NCBI GenBank assembly: GCA_033720955.1
Contig: JAWWBN010000058.1
Location: forward strand, 1 to 17,418
Length of the DNA: 17,418 bases
Direction: 5' to 3'
Origin: JAWWBN01 sp033720955
GTDB lineage: Bacteria > Acidobacteriota > Thermoanaerobaculia > Multivoradales > JAHEKO01
Under the pieces are notes generated by a model that saw only the letters and a program-made list of their open reading frames with translations, was not told the DNA's origin and ran no database searches. The first letter of the stretch is position 1, and each line of letters begins with the position of its first letter. Shown here piece after piece: positions 5,439-12,698 of the stretch. The translations under genes and the position numbers were made by a program.

Positions 5439-7035
5439 CCGGCCCTCGGTGGACCTGGTGGCGGCGTCGCTTCTGCCGCCGCTGCCGACCGCCTTTCTGG
5501 AGGGGCGCGACCTCGATCTGCTGCGGCCCCTCTCTTTCGTGACCGGCCCCGGCGACCCGGCGCCGGCGTCGCCCGGGGTCGACCGCGGGGAGCTGGCCGA
5601 GGCGCTGGCGACCGCCAACGCCGGCTACGGCCACCCGCGAGCTGCGCAGCTCGCCGAGCTGCTGGCCGACCCCGCCACCGAGGTGGTCGTCACCGGGCAG
5701 CAGCCCGGCCTGCTGGGCGGACCGCTCTACACGCTGTCGAAGGCCGTCGCGGCGGAGCTGTGGGCCCAGCGCCGGCGGGAGCAGGGACGGCGGGCGGTGT
5801 CGGTCTTCTGGGTGGCCACCGAGGACCACGACTTCCTCGAAGTGGCCAGAGGCCTCGTCCTGGGCCCCGACGCGCCGGTGGCCTTCGACCTGGGCGAGGA
5901 TCCGCAGCCCCTCATGCCGGTGGGGATGCGGACCATGGGCGCGCCGCTGACCGCCGCCCTCGCCACCTTCCGCGACGCCAACCCCGGCGACCGCTGGCAG
6001 GCGTGGAGCGACCGGCTCGCCGGCTGGTACCGGCCGGACGCCCGATTCGGCGAGGCCTTCTGCCGGCTCCTCGCCGGTCTTCTGGGCGACCGCTGCCCGC
6101 TGCTGCTCGACTCCATGCTCCCGGCGCTCAAGCGGGGCCAGCGGCCGTGGCTCCGACGGATGGTCGAGAAACGGCGCGAGATCGAGCGCGCGCTGGCGGA
6201 GCGCGACCGGGAGATCGCCGGGCGGGGGTACGACCTGCAGGTCACGCCGCAGCCCGGCGCGAGCCCTCTCTTCGTGATCCACGGCGCCGAGCGGCGGCGG
6301 GTGGAGTGGCTCGACGACGACCGGCTGGCGCTGCGCGGCAAGGAGCAGAGCGAGACCGACGTCGCCTGGCTGCTCGAGACCATCGAGGAGAACCCCAGCG
6401 TCGTGAGCCCGGGGGTGCTGGGACGGGCGCCGCTGCAGGACGCCGTGCTGGGCAGCTCCACTCTGGTCTTCGGCCCGGGCGAGGTCTCCTACATCCCGCA
6501 GGTGGCGCCGGTCTACGAGCTGCTGCGGATAAGGCCGCCCGCCGTCTTCCTCCGGCCGCAGGCGATGGTGCTGGGGGCTCACCAGCTCGACAAGCTGGCG
6601 GCGCTGGAGCTCGGCCTGGCCGACCTGCTGGCGGACGACTTCGACCTTGACCGCTTCGTCGCCCGCGGCGGCGAGGAGGAGCTCGTGGCGCCGGTGCGGG
6701 AGCGCTTCGCCCGCGAGCTGGCGTCGCTGGAGGAAGCCTCCCTCGCCATCGACAAGAACCTGGAGGGGCCCTGGCGCAAGACCCGCGGGCAGATCGAGCG
6801 CGCCCTCGACACCTTTTCGGGCAAGGTCGCCGCGGCGCTGGCGCGGAGCAACGAGCTCGAGAGGCGCCGGGTCCGAGATCTGCGCGACACCTGCCGGCCG
6901 CTGGGCTCGCTGCAGGAGCGGGCGGTGTCGGTGGCGCACTTCCCGGGCAAGTACGGCGACGGGCTCGTGGAGGCCTACTTCGAGCAGCTCGAGCTCGACC
7001 CCCGCCGTCTGCAGGTCGTCTGCCCCCAGTGGTGA
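5395..7035 (+). CDS. bshC: Bacillithiol biosynthesis cysteine-adding enzyme BshC
   Basis: Final enzyme of BSH synthesis, joining L-cysteine to GlcN-malate; cytosolic. 546 aa, close to the family norm. Diagnostic BshC segments are VVVTGQQPGLLGGPLYTLSK (about residues 97-116), VFWVATEDHDFLEV (about 137-150), and a C-terminal long helical region (about 440-500) that forms the family's coiled coil, ending with HFPGKYGDGLVEAYFEQL. The GTG at 5395 is chosen because AAGGAG precedes it by about 12 nt. It overlaps the methyltransferase by 44 nt, implying translational coupling. GTG 5449, 11 nt past the methyltransferase stop, is an alternative but lacks a ribosome site; the extra residues are Ser/Ala-rich and not conserved-looking. 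Confidence 0.96.
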   Translation: MTASASSSSAASPSDRPSVDLVAASLLPPLPTAFLEGRDLDLLRPLSFVTGPGDPAPASPGVDRGELAEALATANAGYGHPRAAQLAELLADPATEVVVTGQQPGLLGGPLYTLSKAVAAELWAQRRREQGRRAVSVFWVATEDHDFLEVARGLVLGPDAPVAFDLGEDPQPLMPVGMRTMGAPLTAALATFRDANPGDRWQAWSDRLAGWYRPDARFGEAFCRLLAGLLGDRCPLLLDSMLPALKRGQRPWLRRMVEKRREIERALAERDREIAGRGYDLQVTPQPGASPLFVIHGAERRRVEWLDDDRLALRGKEQSETDVAWLLETIEENPSVVSPGVLGRAPLQDAVLGSSTLVFGPGEVSYIPQVAPVYELLRIRPPAVFLRPQAMVLGAHQLDKLAALELGLADLLADDFDLDRFVARGGEEELVAPVRERFARELASLEEASLAIDKNLEGPWRKTRGQIERALDTFSGKVAAALARSNELERRRVRDLRDTCRPLGSLQERAVSVAHFPGKYGDGLVEAYFEQLELDPRRLQVVCPQW

Positions 7036-7141
7036 GCCGCTCCTCGGTCCCCGTCCGCAGCGCAGGCGGGGGAAGCGCGGCCACGGCGGCGGCAGGGCGG
7101 AGCGGGAGAGGAAGGGAGGGAGTATCCTGTCACCCCAGAAA

Positions 7142-7864
7142 GTGAACGTCGACGCCCTCGCCATCGGCTCCCATCCGGACGACGTCGAGCTCTGCTGCGG
7201 CGGCACCGTCGCCCTGCTCGCCGCCGCCGGCCGCCGGGTCGGCATCGTGCACCTGACGCGGGGGGAGATGGGCAGCCGCGGCACCCCGGAGGAGCGCCGC
7301 CTCGAGGCGGAGGCGGCGGCCCGGGCGCTGGGCGCGGCGACGCTGGACCTGCTCGATTTCGGCGACGGCGGGCTGCGCACCGGCGCGGCCGAGGAGGACG
7401 AGCTGATCGACCTGCTGCGCCGCCGCCGGCCGGAGCTGGTGCTCGGGCCGCCCCCGACCGACCGGCACCCCGACCACCGGCGCGCCCACCGCCTCGTGGA
7501 GGCGGCCTGCTTCTACGCCGGTCTGGCGCGGCGGGGGGCGGGGGAGCCGCACCGCCCGGCGGCGGTCTTCTCGTACATGCAGCACGACCCCTTCGACCCC
7601 GACTTCATCGTCGACGTCAGCTCGGTCTGGGAGCGGCGCGAGGCGGCTCTGGACTGCTACAAGAGCCAGATCCACCAGCCCGGCGCCGCGGCGCGCGACG
7701 AGCCGATGACCAAGGTGGCGTCGCCCGAGTACCGGCTGGCGGTCGTCGGCCGGGCGCGGCACTTCGGCCTGGCGATCGGGGCGGCCTACGGCGAGCCCTT
7801 CGCGAGCCGGCTGCCGCTGGCGGTGGCCGACCCGTGGACCCTGCTGCCGGGAGGCATCCGATGA
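7142..7864 (+). CDS. bshB1: N-acetylglucosaminyl-malate deacetylase BshB (LmbE/PIG-L family)
   Basis: Zinc-dependent deacetylase for the second BSH step, converting GlcNAc-malate to GlcN-malate. From GTG 7142 it is 240 aa. The LmbE zinc motif HPDD is at residues 11-14 (ligands His11 and Asp14), the BshB1-type TRGEMGSRGT segment at 39-48, and the third ligand lies in HPDHRRAH (109-116). The C-terminal half carries YMQHDPFDPDFIVDVS and YKSQIHQ, both typical of BshB1 rather than MshB. The start is uncertain: a strong AGGGAGGG site (7112-7120) lies too far from GTG 7142 (about 21 nt) but about 7 nt from an in-frame CTG at 7127. The gene ends in an ATGA overlap with bshA. Confidence 0.96.
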   Translation: MNVDALAIGSHPDDVELCCGGTVALLAAAGRRVGIVHLTRGEMGSRGTPEERRLEAEAAARALGAATLDLLDFGDGGLRTGAAEEDELIDLLRRRRPELVLGPPPTDRHPDHRRAHRLVEAACFYAGLARRGAGEPHRPAAVFSYMQHDPFDPDFIVDVSSVWERREAALDCYKSQIHQPGAAARDEPMTKVASPEYRLAVVGRARHFGLAIGAAYGEPFASRLPLAVADPWTLLPGGIR

Positions 7865-9003
7865 GGCTGGGCATCGCCTGCTACCCGACCTTCGGCGGCT
7901 CGGGGGTCGTGGCCACGGAGCTGGCCATGGCCCTGGCCGAGGCCGGAGACCACGTCCACGTCTTCAGCTACGCCCTGCCGTCGCGCCTCGACCTCACCGT
8001 GCCCCAGGTCCACTTCCACGAGGTCGTGGTGCCGCACTACCCGCTGTTCGAGCATCCCCCGTACTCGCTGGCCCTGGCCACCAAGATGGTCGAGGTGGCG
8101 CGGCACCAGCGGCTGGACCTGGTCCACGTCCACTACGCGGTCCCGAACGCCGTCTCGGCCGTCCTGGCCCGCCAGATCCTCTCGCCCCAGCCGCTCAAGG
8201 TGGTCACCACCCTGCACGGCACCGACATCACCCTGGTGGGCAACGACCCCAACTACCTCGAGACCACTCGCTTCGGCATCGAGCAGAGCGACGCGGTGAC
8301 CGCCGTCTCCCACGCTCTCGCCGAGGCCACGGTCGAGCAGTTCGGGGTCGGCAAGCCGATTCAGGTGGTGCCCAACTTCATCGAGCCGGCGCGGTACGAA
8401 GAGGCGCGGCGCCACCCGGGCGCCCGCGGCTGGGCGAAGCCGGGCGAAAAGATCCTGATCCACATCTCCAACTTCCGCGAGGTCAAGCGGGTGCTCGACG
8501 TGGTCGAGGTCTACGAGCGGGTGCGCCGGCGCTTCCCCACCCGGCTGCTGCTGGTGGGGGACGGGCCCGACCGCGCCAAGGTCGAGCAGCGCTGCCGCGA
8601 GTGCGACAACTGCGGCGGCATCACCTTCATCGGCAACCTGCCGGCGGTGGAGCCGGTGCTGGTCGGCGCCGACCTCTTCCTGCTGCCCTCGGAGACCGAG
8701 TCGTTCGGCCTGGCGGCTCTCGAGGCGCTCTCCTGCGAGGTGCCGGTGATCGCCACGCGGGTGGGCGGTCTGCCCGAGGGGGTGACCCACGGCGAGAACG
8801 GGGATCTGTTCGAGGTCGGCGACGTCGAGGCGATGGCGGCGGCCGCGGTGGAGCTCCTGGGCGACGACGACAGGCGTCGCGAGTTCGGGGCGGCGGGCCG
8901 ACGGCGCGCTCTCGACGAGTTCTCCGAGGAGAAGGTGCTGGAGCAGTACCGCGCCATCTACCGGCAGGTTCTCGCCGGCGATCCGGCCGTCGCGGGGAGC
9001 TGA
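7861..9003 (+). CDS. bshA: N-acetyl-alpha-D-glucosaminyl L-malate synthase BshA
   Basis: Retaining GT4 glycosyltransferase for the first BSH step, transferring GlcNAc from UDP-GlcNAc to L-malate. 380 aa. The N-terminus shows the BshA hallmark GIACYPTFGGSGVVATELA (about residues 4-22). TTLHGTDITLVG (about 118-129) and VPNFIEPARY follow. The C-terminal nucleotide-sugar domain has HISNFREVKRVLDVV, GDGPDR, and the E-x7-E motif ESFGLAALE (Glu280, Glu288), followed by VGGLPEGV. ATG 7861 overlaps the bshB stop (ATGA), with GGGAGG 6 nt upstream, fixing the start. Having bshC, bshB and bshA side by side differs from Bacillus, where bshC is separate. Confidence 0.98.
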   Translation: MRLGIACYPTFGGSGVVATELAMALAEAGDHVHVFSYALPSRLDLTVPQVHFHEVVVPHYPLFEHPPYSLALATKMVEVARHQRLDLVHVHYAVPNAVSAVLARQILSPQPLKVVTTLHGTDITLVGNDPNYLETTRFGIEQSDAVTAVSHALAEATVEQFGVGKPIQVVPNFIEPARYEEARRHPGARGWAKPGEKILIHISNFREVKRVLDVVEVYERVRRRFPTRLLLVGDGPDRAKVEQRCRECDNCGGITFIGNLPAVEPVLVGADLFLLPSETESFGLAALEALSCEVPVIATRVGGLPEGVTHGENGDLFEVGDVEAMAAAAVELLGDDDRRREFGAAGRRRALDEFSEEKVLEQYRAIYRQVLAGDPAVAGS

Positions 9004-9013
9004 CAGCCGCCCC

Positions 9014-9625
9014 GTGGGGGACCACGCCTACCGGACCGTGGCGGGCGCGGTGCGGGCCGAGATCGTGGAGCGGAGCTCCCGTTTCCTCGCCCTGGTCGCC
9101 CCGGTGGGCGACGAGGCGGAGGCGCGCGCGACGATCGACGCCTGCCGGAGCCGCTCGCCCGGCGCCACCCACCACTGCTGGGCCTGGCGTCTGGGAGATG
9201 GACCTCGGGAGCGCTCGTCCGACGCCGGCGAGCCCTCTGGCACCGCCGGAGAGCCGATGCTGCGAGTCCTGCGCGGCGCCGAGATAGAGCAGGTGGTGGC
9301 GGTGGTCAGCCGCTGGTTCGGCGGCGTCAAGCTGGGCCGCGGCGGGTTGGCGCGGACCTACGCCGCGGCGGTGGCGACGGCCCTCGGCGAGGCCCGGGTA
9401 GTCACCCTCCAGGCCGTGGCCGAGATTGCGGTCGCGATTCCCTACGAGACTCTCGGTGCGGTCAAGAGCGCCCTGGGCCGGCAGGTCGGGCGGGTGGTGC
9501 AAGAGCGCTACGGGGACTCGGCGGTCGCCTGGACTCTGCGGCTCCCGCGAGCGGATCTCGAGCGGATGACCGAGACGCTGAAGGCCCTCGGAGTCGCGCC
9601 CACCCTTGCGGACCGGAATGGGTAG
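9014..9625 (+). CDS. yigZ: YigZ/IMPACT family protein (UPF0029)
   Basis: 203 aa, full length. The N-terminal IMPACT (UPF0029) domain shows SRFLALVAPV (about residues 21-30), ATHHCWAWRLG (about 51-61), DAGEPSGTAGEPML (about 70-83) and RWFGGVKLGRGGLARTY (about 98-114). The C-terminal ferredoxin-like DUF1949 part is at about 135-200. Members are structurally linked to translation and nucleic-acid binding, and no enzyme activity is firmly established for the bacterial family. The GTG start lies 10 nt after the bshA stop without a visible ribosome site, so expression probably depends on the bsh operon. No direct link to thiol metabolism is known to me. Confidence 0.94.
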   Translation: MGDHAYRTVAGAVRAEIVERSSRFLALVAPVGDEAEARATIDACRSRSPGATHHCWAWRLGDGPRERSSDAGEPSGTAGEPMLRVLRGAEIEQVVAVVSRWFGGVKLGRGGLARTYAAAVATALGEARVVTLQAVAEIAVAIPYETLGAVKSALGRQVGRVVQERYGDSAVAWTLRLPRADLERMTETLKALGVAPTLADRNG

Positions 9626-9641
9626 ACGCCTGTGGACGAGC

Positions 9642-9670
9642 TTGTAGGAGGAACTCGGTTCGACTAGACT
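9642..9670 (+). promoter_or_regulatory. Sigma70-type promoter of the membrane-protein operon
   Basis: TTGTAG (9642-9647) and TAGACT (9665-9670) are separated by exactly 17 nt. The hexamers match consensus at 4 of 6 positions each, and the predicted start near 9677 leaves a leader of about 48 nt carrying AAGGAGGAG (9709-9717) at good spacing before ATG 9725. This is the best-formed promoter in the window. Confidence 0.72.
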
Positions 9671-9724
9671 GAGGGGGCTTTCGTAGGTAGCCCGCTCGAA
9701 CGGTCCGCAAGGAGGAGATGCGCG

Positions 9725-10114
9725 ATGAGTGATCCTATGGCCCCTTCACCGCCCCCGCCCCCGTCCCCGCCGCAGAGCCCGCCGCCGGCCACGTCCGGCT
9801 CGGAGGGCAAGGGGCTGATGATCGCCCTTTCCTATCTGTGGCTGCTGGCCCTGGTCCCCCTTCTGGCAGAGAAGGACGACAAGGAGGTCCAGTGGCACGC
9901 CAAGCACGGTCTGGTGCTGATGGGGGCCGAGATCATCCTGTACGTCATCGTCGGCATCATCAGCGCCATTCCGGTCATCGGCTGCCTGGGGATGATCCTG
10001 TGGGCCGTTCTCGCCATCGGGATCCTGGTGCTCCACATCATGTGCATCGTGAAGGGCGTGGGCGGCGAGCGGCTCCGGGTGCCGTACGTGAGCGAATGGG
10101 CCGACAAGTTCTGA
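9725..10114 (+). CDS. DUF4870 (Tic20-like) membrane protein
   Basis: 129 aa. A proline-rich cytosolic N-terminus (about residues 4-25) is followed by a hydrophobic segment ALSYLWLLALVPLL (about 34-48), then the DUF4870 signature KEVQWHAKHGLVL (about 54-66). Two strongly hydrophobic helices come next (about 68-85 and 88-110), then an amphipathic tail ending in VPYVSEWADKF. Some DUF4870 proteins are described as Tic20-like, but their role is unknown. The start is fixed by AAGGAGGAG 7 nt upstream. First gene of a six-gene unit. Confidence 0.92.
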   Translation: MSDPMAPSPPPPPSPPQSPPPATSGSEGKGLMIALSYLWLLALVPLLAEKDDKEVQWHAKHGLVLMGAEIILYVIVGIISAIPVIGCLGMILWAVLAIGILVLHIMCIVKGVGGERLRVPYVSEWADKF

Positions 10115-10142
10115 TCGGGTTTCAGGAAGGAAGGAAGATCGA

Positions 10143-10430
10143 ATGAGCGAACCGGTTGCTCCCGCCGCGCCTGCCAAGTCCAACACGCCGATCCTCTCCC
10201 TGGTGCTGGGGATCCTGAGCATCCTCTGCTGCGGTCTGCTGGGCCCCGTGGCCTGGTACATGGGATCGCAGGAACTCAAGAAGATCGCCGCCGGAACCGC
10301 TTCGGCCGAGGGCGAGGGTCTCTCCAAGGCGGGCATGATCCTGGGGATCATCGGCACCGTGCTGCTGGTGCTGAGCCTGCTCTGGATCTTCTTTGCCGGC
10401 GGCATGGCGGTGCTGCAGAGCATGCACTAG
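10143..10430 (+). CDS. DUF4190-type small membrane protein
   Basis: 95 aa. After a Pro/Ala-rich N-terminus, a first helix LSLVLGILSILCCGLLGPVAWYMG (about residues 18-41) leads into a short loop with GSQELKKIAAG and AEGEGLSKAGMILGIIGTVL. A second helix ends near residue 90. This helix-loop-helix with G-x-x-x-A and K-A-G-x-I-L-G-I matches DUF4190. Function unknown. The ribosome site AGGAAGGAAGGA (10124-10135) is 7 nt before the ATG, and the gene starts 28 nt after the DUF4870 gene. Confidence 0.88.
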   Translation: MSEPVAPAAPAKSNTPILSLVLGILSILCCGLLGPVAWYMGSQELKKIAAGTASAEGEGLSKAGMILGIIGTVLLVLSLLWIFFAGGMAVLQSMH

Positions 10431-10458
10431 GCCCCCGGAGGGCTGGTTGACCGGTTCG

Positions 10459-10866
10459 ATGGCCGAGGCCCACCGCTCTGGCCGGGGTCTCTGGCTGGCG
10501 GTGGGGGCTGCGGCGGCCGCGCTCTGGGCGCTCCTCGCCCGGGCGCCGGAGCTGGCAGCGGGGGACGTGGTCGTCTGTCTCTTCCGGCGGGCCACCGGCG
10601 TTCCCTGCCCCGGCTGCGGTCTCACCCGCGCCTTCGTCGCGATGGCCGGGGGTGAACTCGGCGCCGCGGTCGCGCTCCACCCGCTGGCGCCGCTGCTCGC
10701 GGCCCAGCTCGGCCTGGCCTGGCTGGCGTGGGGGGTCCGCCTGCACCGCGGACCCGGGGCCCTGCCTCTCGGTCCCCGGACCGTGGCCTGGTTGGTGCTG
10801 GCCAACGCGGTCGCCCTGCTGGCCGTCTGGGGGATTCGGCTGGCCACGGGGACCCTCCCCGCATGA
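10459..10866 (+). CDS. DUF2752 membrane protein (copy 1)
   Basis: 135 aa. The family core is present: VCLFRRATGVPCPGCGLTRAF (about residues 37-57), with the conserved CPGCG-x-x-R cysteine pair, followed by the short hydrophilic GELGAAVALHPLAPLLAAQ segment and two more membrane helices. There are three predicted helices in total. The role of the family is unknown; the CPxCG motif could bind a metal or take part in redox chemistry, but that is speculation. Start is uncertain: GGAGGG (10437-10442) is 4-5 nt before an in-frame TTG at 10447, which may be the true start. The stop overlaps the next ATG (ATGA). Confidence 0.87.
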   Translation: MAEAHRSGRGLWLAVGAAAAALWALLARAPELAAGDVVVCLFRRATGVPCPGCGLTRAFVAMAGGELGAAVALHPLAPLLAAQLGLAWLAWGVRLHRGPGALPLGPRTVAWLVLANAVALLAVWGIRLATGTLPA

Positions 10867-11600
10867 GCGAGCCGCTACCACCCGCCCCGCCGCCGCCCGG
10901 GGCACCCCCCGCTCCCCCGGCCGCCGCCGGCGCCCGGCCCGGCAACCCGTGGGACCGGCGGCACGAGCTGGGTTTTCTGCCCGCGCTGGTCGGGGCGATC
11001 CAGCAGTTCGCCGTGGCGCCGACGAGGACGTTCGACGACACCCGGGAGACCGGCGACTACGGGGGTCCGCTGCTCTTCGCCCTCCTCGTGGGCTGGCTGT
11101 CGGTGGTCGTCTCGCAGCTCTGGAACCTGGCGCTGCGCTCGTTCCTCGGGCCGATGGTGCCGCCGGAGCTGGCCGAGCAGCTCGGCCCCTTCTTCGCCGG
11201 CGGAATGGTGAGCTTCTTCTTCTCGGTGCTCATCGCCCCCCTCTACATCGTGGTCGGCACCTTCGTGGTGGCGGGAATCCTCCACCTCTGTCTGATGGTG
11301 GTGGGCGGGCTCGCGAGCTCGAGATCCCGCTTCGAGGGCACCTTCCGGGTGGTCTGCTTCGCGAGCGTCGCCAACCTCGCCCAGATCGTGCCGCTGGCCG
11401 GGGGCCTCCTGGCGATGGTCTGGTGGCTGGTCCTGGGCACCATCGGCCTCTCCAGCCTGCATCGAACCAGCCAGGGCAAGGCGCTCCTGGCCATTCTGAT
11501 CCCGCTGATCCTCTGCTGTGTCTGCGCGATACTGGGGGCGGTCCTGTTCGGCGCCTCGATCGCCGCCCTCGTTGCGGGGGCGAGCGGAGCCGGAGGATGA
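10863..11600 (+). CDS. Yip1-domain membrane protein
   Basis: 245 aa. The N-terminus (1-about 35) is proline/alanine-rich. A short motif, LVGAIQQFAVAPTRTFDDTRETGDYGGPLLFALLVGWL (about residues 42-79), is the classic 'P-x-x-x-F' entry of Yip1/YIP1-like bacterial proteins (PF04893). Five hydrophobic segments follow at about 70-90, 118-145, 150-165, 170-200 and 205-235. Bacterial members are uncharacterised polytopic proteins; eukaryotic Yip1 acts in vesicle membranes. The ATG overlaps the upstream DUF2752 stop and the TGA overlaps the downstream DUF2752 start, indicating tight translational coupling. Confidence 0.87.
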   Translation: MSEPLPPAPPPPGAPPAPPAAAGARPGNPWDRRHELGFLPALVGAIQQFAVAPTRTFDDTRETGDYGGPLLFALLVGWLSVVVSQLWNLALRSFLGPMVPPELAEQLGPFFAGGMVSFFFSVLIAPLYIVVGTFVVAGILHLCLMVVGGLASSRSRFEGTFRVVCFASVANLAQIVPLAGGLLAMVWWLVLGTIGLSSLHRTSQGKALLAILIPLILCCVCAILGAVLFGASIAALVAGASGAGG

Positions 11601-11983
11601 GCGCGAGCCGCCAGCTCGGCCTCCTGTGGGGCGGGGTGGCGGCGATCCTGGTGGCCGCCTCGCCGGCGGCGCCCGCCCTGGCCGCGGCGCTGCCCCGCTG
11701 CCCCTTCCTCGTGCTCACCGGTCTGCCCTGCCCGGGCTGCGGCAGCGCCCGCGCCGCCCTGGCCCTGGCGGCCTTCGATCCCGTCGGGGCCCTGCTCCAC
11801 AACCCGCTGGCGGCGGTCGGCTGGGCCACCCTGGTCCTCGGGGGCGTCCTGGCGCTGGGTCTGGCGGCGGCGGGCCACGAGCTGCCGCGGCTGCCTCGTC
11901 GCCTGCCCCTGGCGACGCGGTGGGCGGCGCTCCTCGCAGTCGCCGGCAACTGGGCCTACCTTCTACGGGCCGGCGGCGGATGA
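11597..11983 (+). CDS. DUF2752 membrane protein (copy 2)
   Basis: 128 aa. A hydrophobic N-terminus (about residues 6-30) leads to RCPFLVLTGLPCPGCGSARAALALAAFDPVGALLHNPLA (about 34-72), with the same CPGCG-x-x-R core as copy 1. Two further hydrophobic segments follow. It differs from copy 1 outside the motif (for example an extra Cys before the core and GSAR in place of GLTR), so the two are diverged paralogues rather than a recent duplication. ATGA overlaps join it to both the Yip1-like gene and yidD. Confidence 0.87.
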   Translation: MSASRQLGLLWGGVAAILVAASPAAPALAAALPRCPFLVLTGLPCPGCGSARAALALAAFDPVGALLHNPLAAVGWATLVLGGVLALGLAAAGHELPRLPRRLPLATRWAALLAVAGNWAYLLRAGGG

Positions 11984-12291
11984 CCCGGAGACGGGGTCTG
12001 GCCTGGCTGGCCGCCGTCCTCCTGGCCGGCGCGCTGGCCGCCGACCTGTCGCGCGAGCCCGAGAGGCAGCTCACCGCGAAGGCTCTCCTGTCCGCCATCG
12101 GCTTCTACCGCGACGCGGTCTCGCCGCGCCTGGCCAGGACGGGGGTGCGCTGCCGCTTCTTTCCGAGCTGCAGCCGCTACGCCGAGGTGTCCATCCGCAG
12201 CCGCGGCGCGGTGGACGGCACCCTCCGGGCGCTGCGACGTCTGGGCCGATGCGGACCCTGGACCCGGCGCATGACGGTCGACCCTCCCTAG
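11980..12291 (+). CDS. yidD: Membrane protein insertion efficiency factor YidD
   Basis: 103 aa. A hydrophobic N-terminus (about residues 5-22) is followed by the YidD core: IGFYRDAVSPRL (about 40-51), then CRFFPSCSRYAEVSIRSRGAVDG (about 58-80) with the conserved C-x5-C pair, and ALRRLGRCGPW (about 84-94). YidD assists YidC-mediated insertion of inner-membrane proteins and is usually next to rnpA and yidC; here it is the last gene of a small-membrane-protein operon instead. The proximal N-terminal helix is longer than in the E. coli form. ATG 11980 overlaps the preceding stop. A GTCGG-CGG-CCGAC inverted repeat (12292-12304) follows directly. Confidence 0.93.
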   Translation: MTRRRGLAWLAAVLLAGALAADLSREPERQLTAKALLSAIGFYRDAVSPRLARTGVRCRFFPSCSRYAEVSIRSRGAVDGTLRALRRLGRCGPWTRRMTVDPP

Positions 12292-12315
12292 GTCGGCGGC
12301 CGACGGGCGCTGCCA

Positions 12316-12321
12316 TAGAAT
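12316..12321 (+). promoter_or_regulatory. Putative -10 (TAGAAT) for the DUF971 gene
   Basis: TAGAAT, 5 of 6 to consensus, lies 10 nt before ATG 12332 and overlaps the alternative ATG 12320, which argues against that earlier start. The palindrome GTCGGC-G-GCCGAC (12292-12304) lies just upstream, where a repressor could sit, or could act as weak terminator for yidD. No -35 box is evident. Confidence 0.45.
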
Positions 12322-12331
12322 GCTCGCCGCC

Positions 12332-12673
12332 ATGAGCGGCGCCGAGCCCACACCCACCGAGATCCGCAGGCTGCCGGAGAGCCGCCGCCTGCGGGTCGTG
12401 TGGGACGACGGCCACGACGTGGAGTACGACTACCGGCTGCTGCGCGGCTACTGCCCTTGCGCGAGCTGCCAGGGCCACGCCGCGGTGGCGATCCGGTTTC
12501 ACGAGCCCGGCGACCGGGTGGATCCGGTGTCCATCCAGCCGGTCGGCAACTACGGCATCTCGATCCACTGGTCCGACGGACACGCCACCGGCATCTATCG
12601 CTTCGACTTCCTGCGCGAGATCTGCCCCTGCCCCGAGTGCGCCGCCGCCCGGGACGGGGAGGAGGACGGCTGA
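12332..12673 (+). CDS. DUF971 (GBBH-like N-terminal domain) protein
   Basis: 113 aa, a stand-alone DUF971 domain. Beta strands RLRVVWDDGHDVEYDYRLLRGY (about residues 19-40) lead to the first cysteine cluster C41-P-C43-A-S-C46, then VGNYGISIHWSDGHATGIYRFDFLR (71-95) and a second cluster C98-P-C100-P-E-C103. The fold matches the N-terminal zinc-binding domain of gamma-butyrobetaine hydroxylase; stand-alone members are often linked to Fe-S proteins of the Mrp/ApbC type, but none is nearby. Having two CPCxxC clusters is notable. ATG 12332 is chosen over 12320 on the promoter position. A cyclophilin gene starts 25 nt downstream. Confidence 0.92.
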   Translation: MSGAEPTPTEIRRLPESRRLRVVWDDGHDVEYDYRLLRGYCPCASCQGHAAVAIRFHEPGDRVDPVSIQPVGNYGISIHWSDGHATGIYRFDFLREICPCPECAAARDGEEDG

Positions 12674-12698
12674 AGCGACTTCCCAAGGAGCCCCTGCC

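Noticed and set aside
7036..7141. Intrinsic terminator between bshC and bshB
   Set aside because: GC-rich but with no stable hairpin followed by a T-tract; the genes more likely share a transcript.
5410..7380. Minus-strand open frame of 656 codons
   Set aside because: It is antisense to bshC and bshB, which have clear family motifs; long shadow frames are expected at this GC content.
10652..11596. Long N-terminal extension of the second DUF2752 gene
   Set aside because: The extension overlaps the Yip1-like gene in another frame; the ATGA start at 11597 gives a normal DUF2752 protein.
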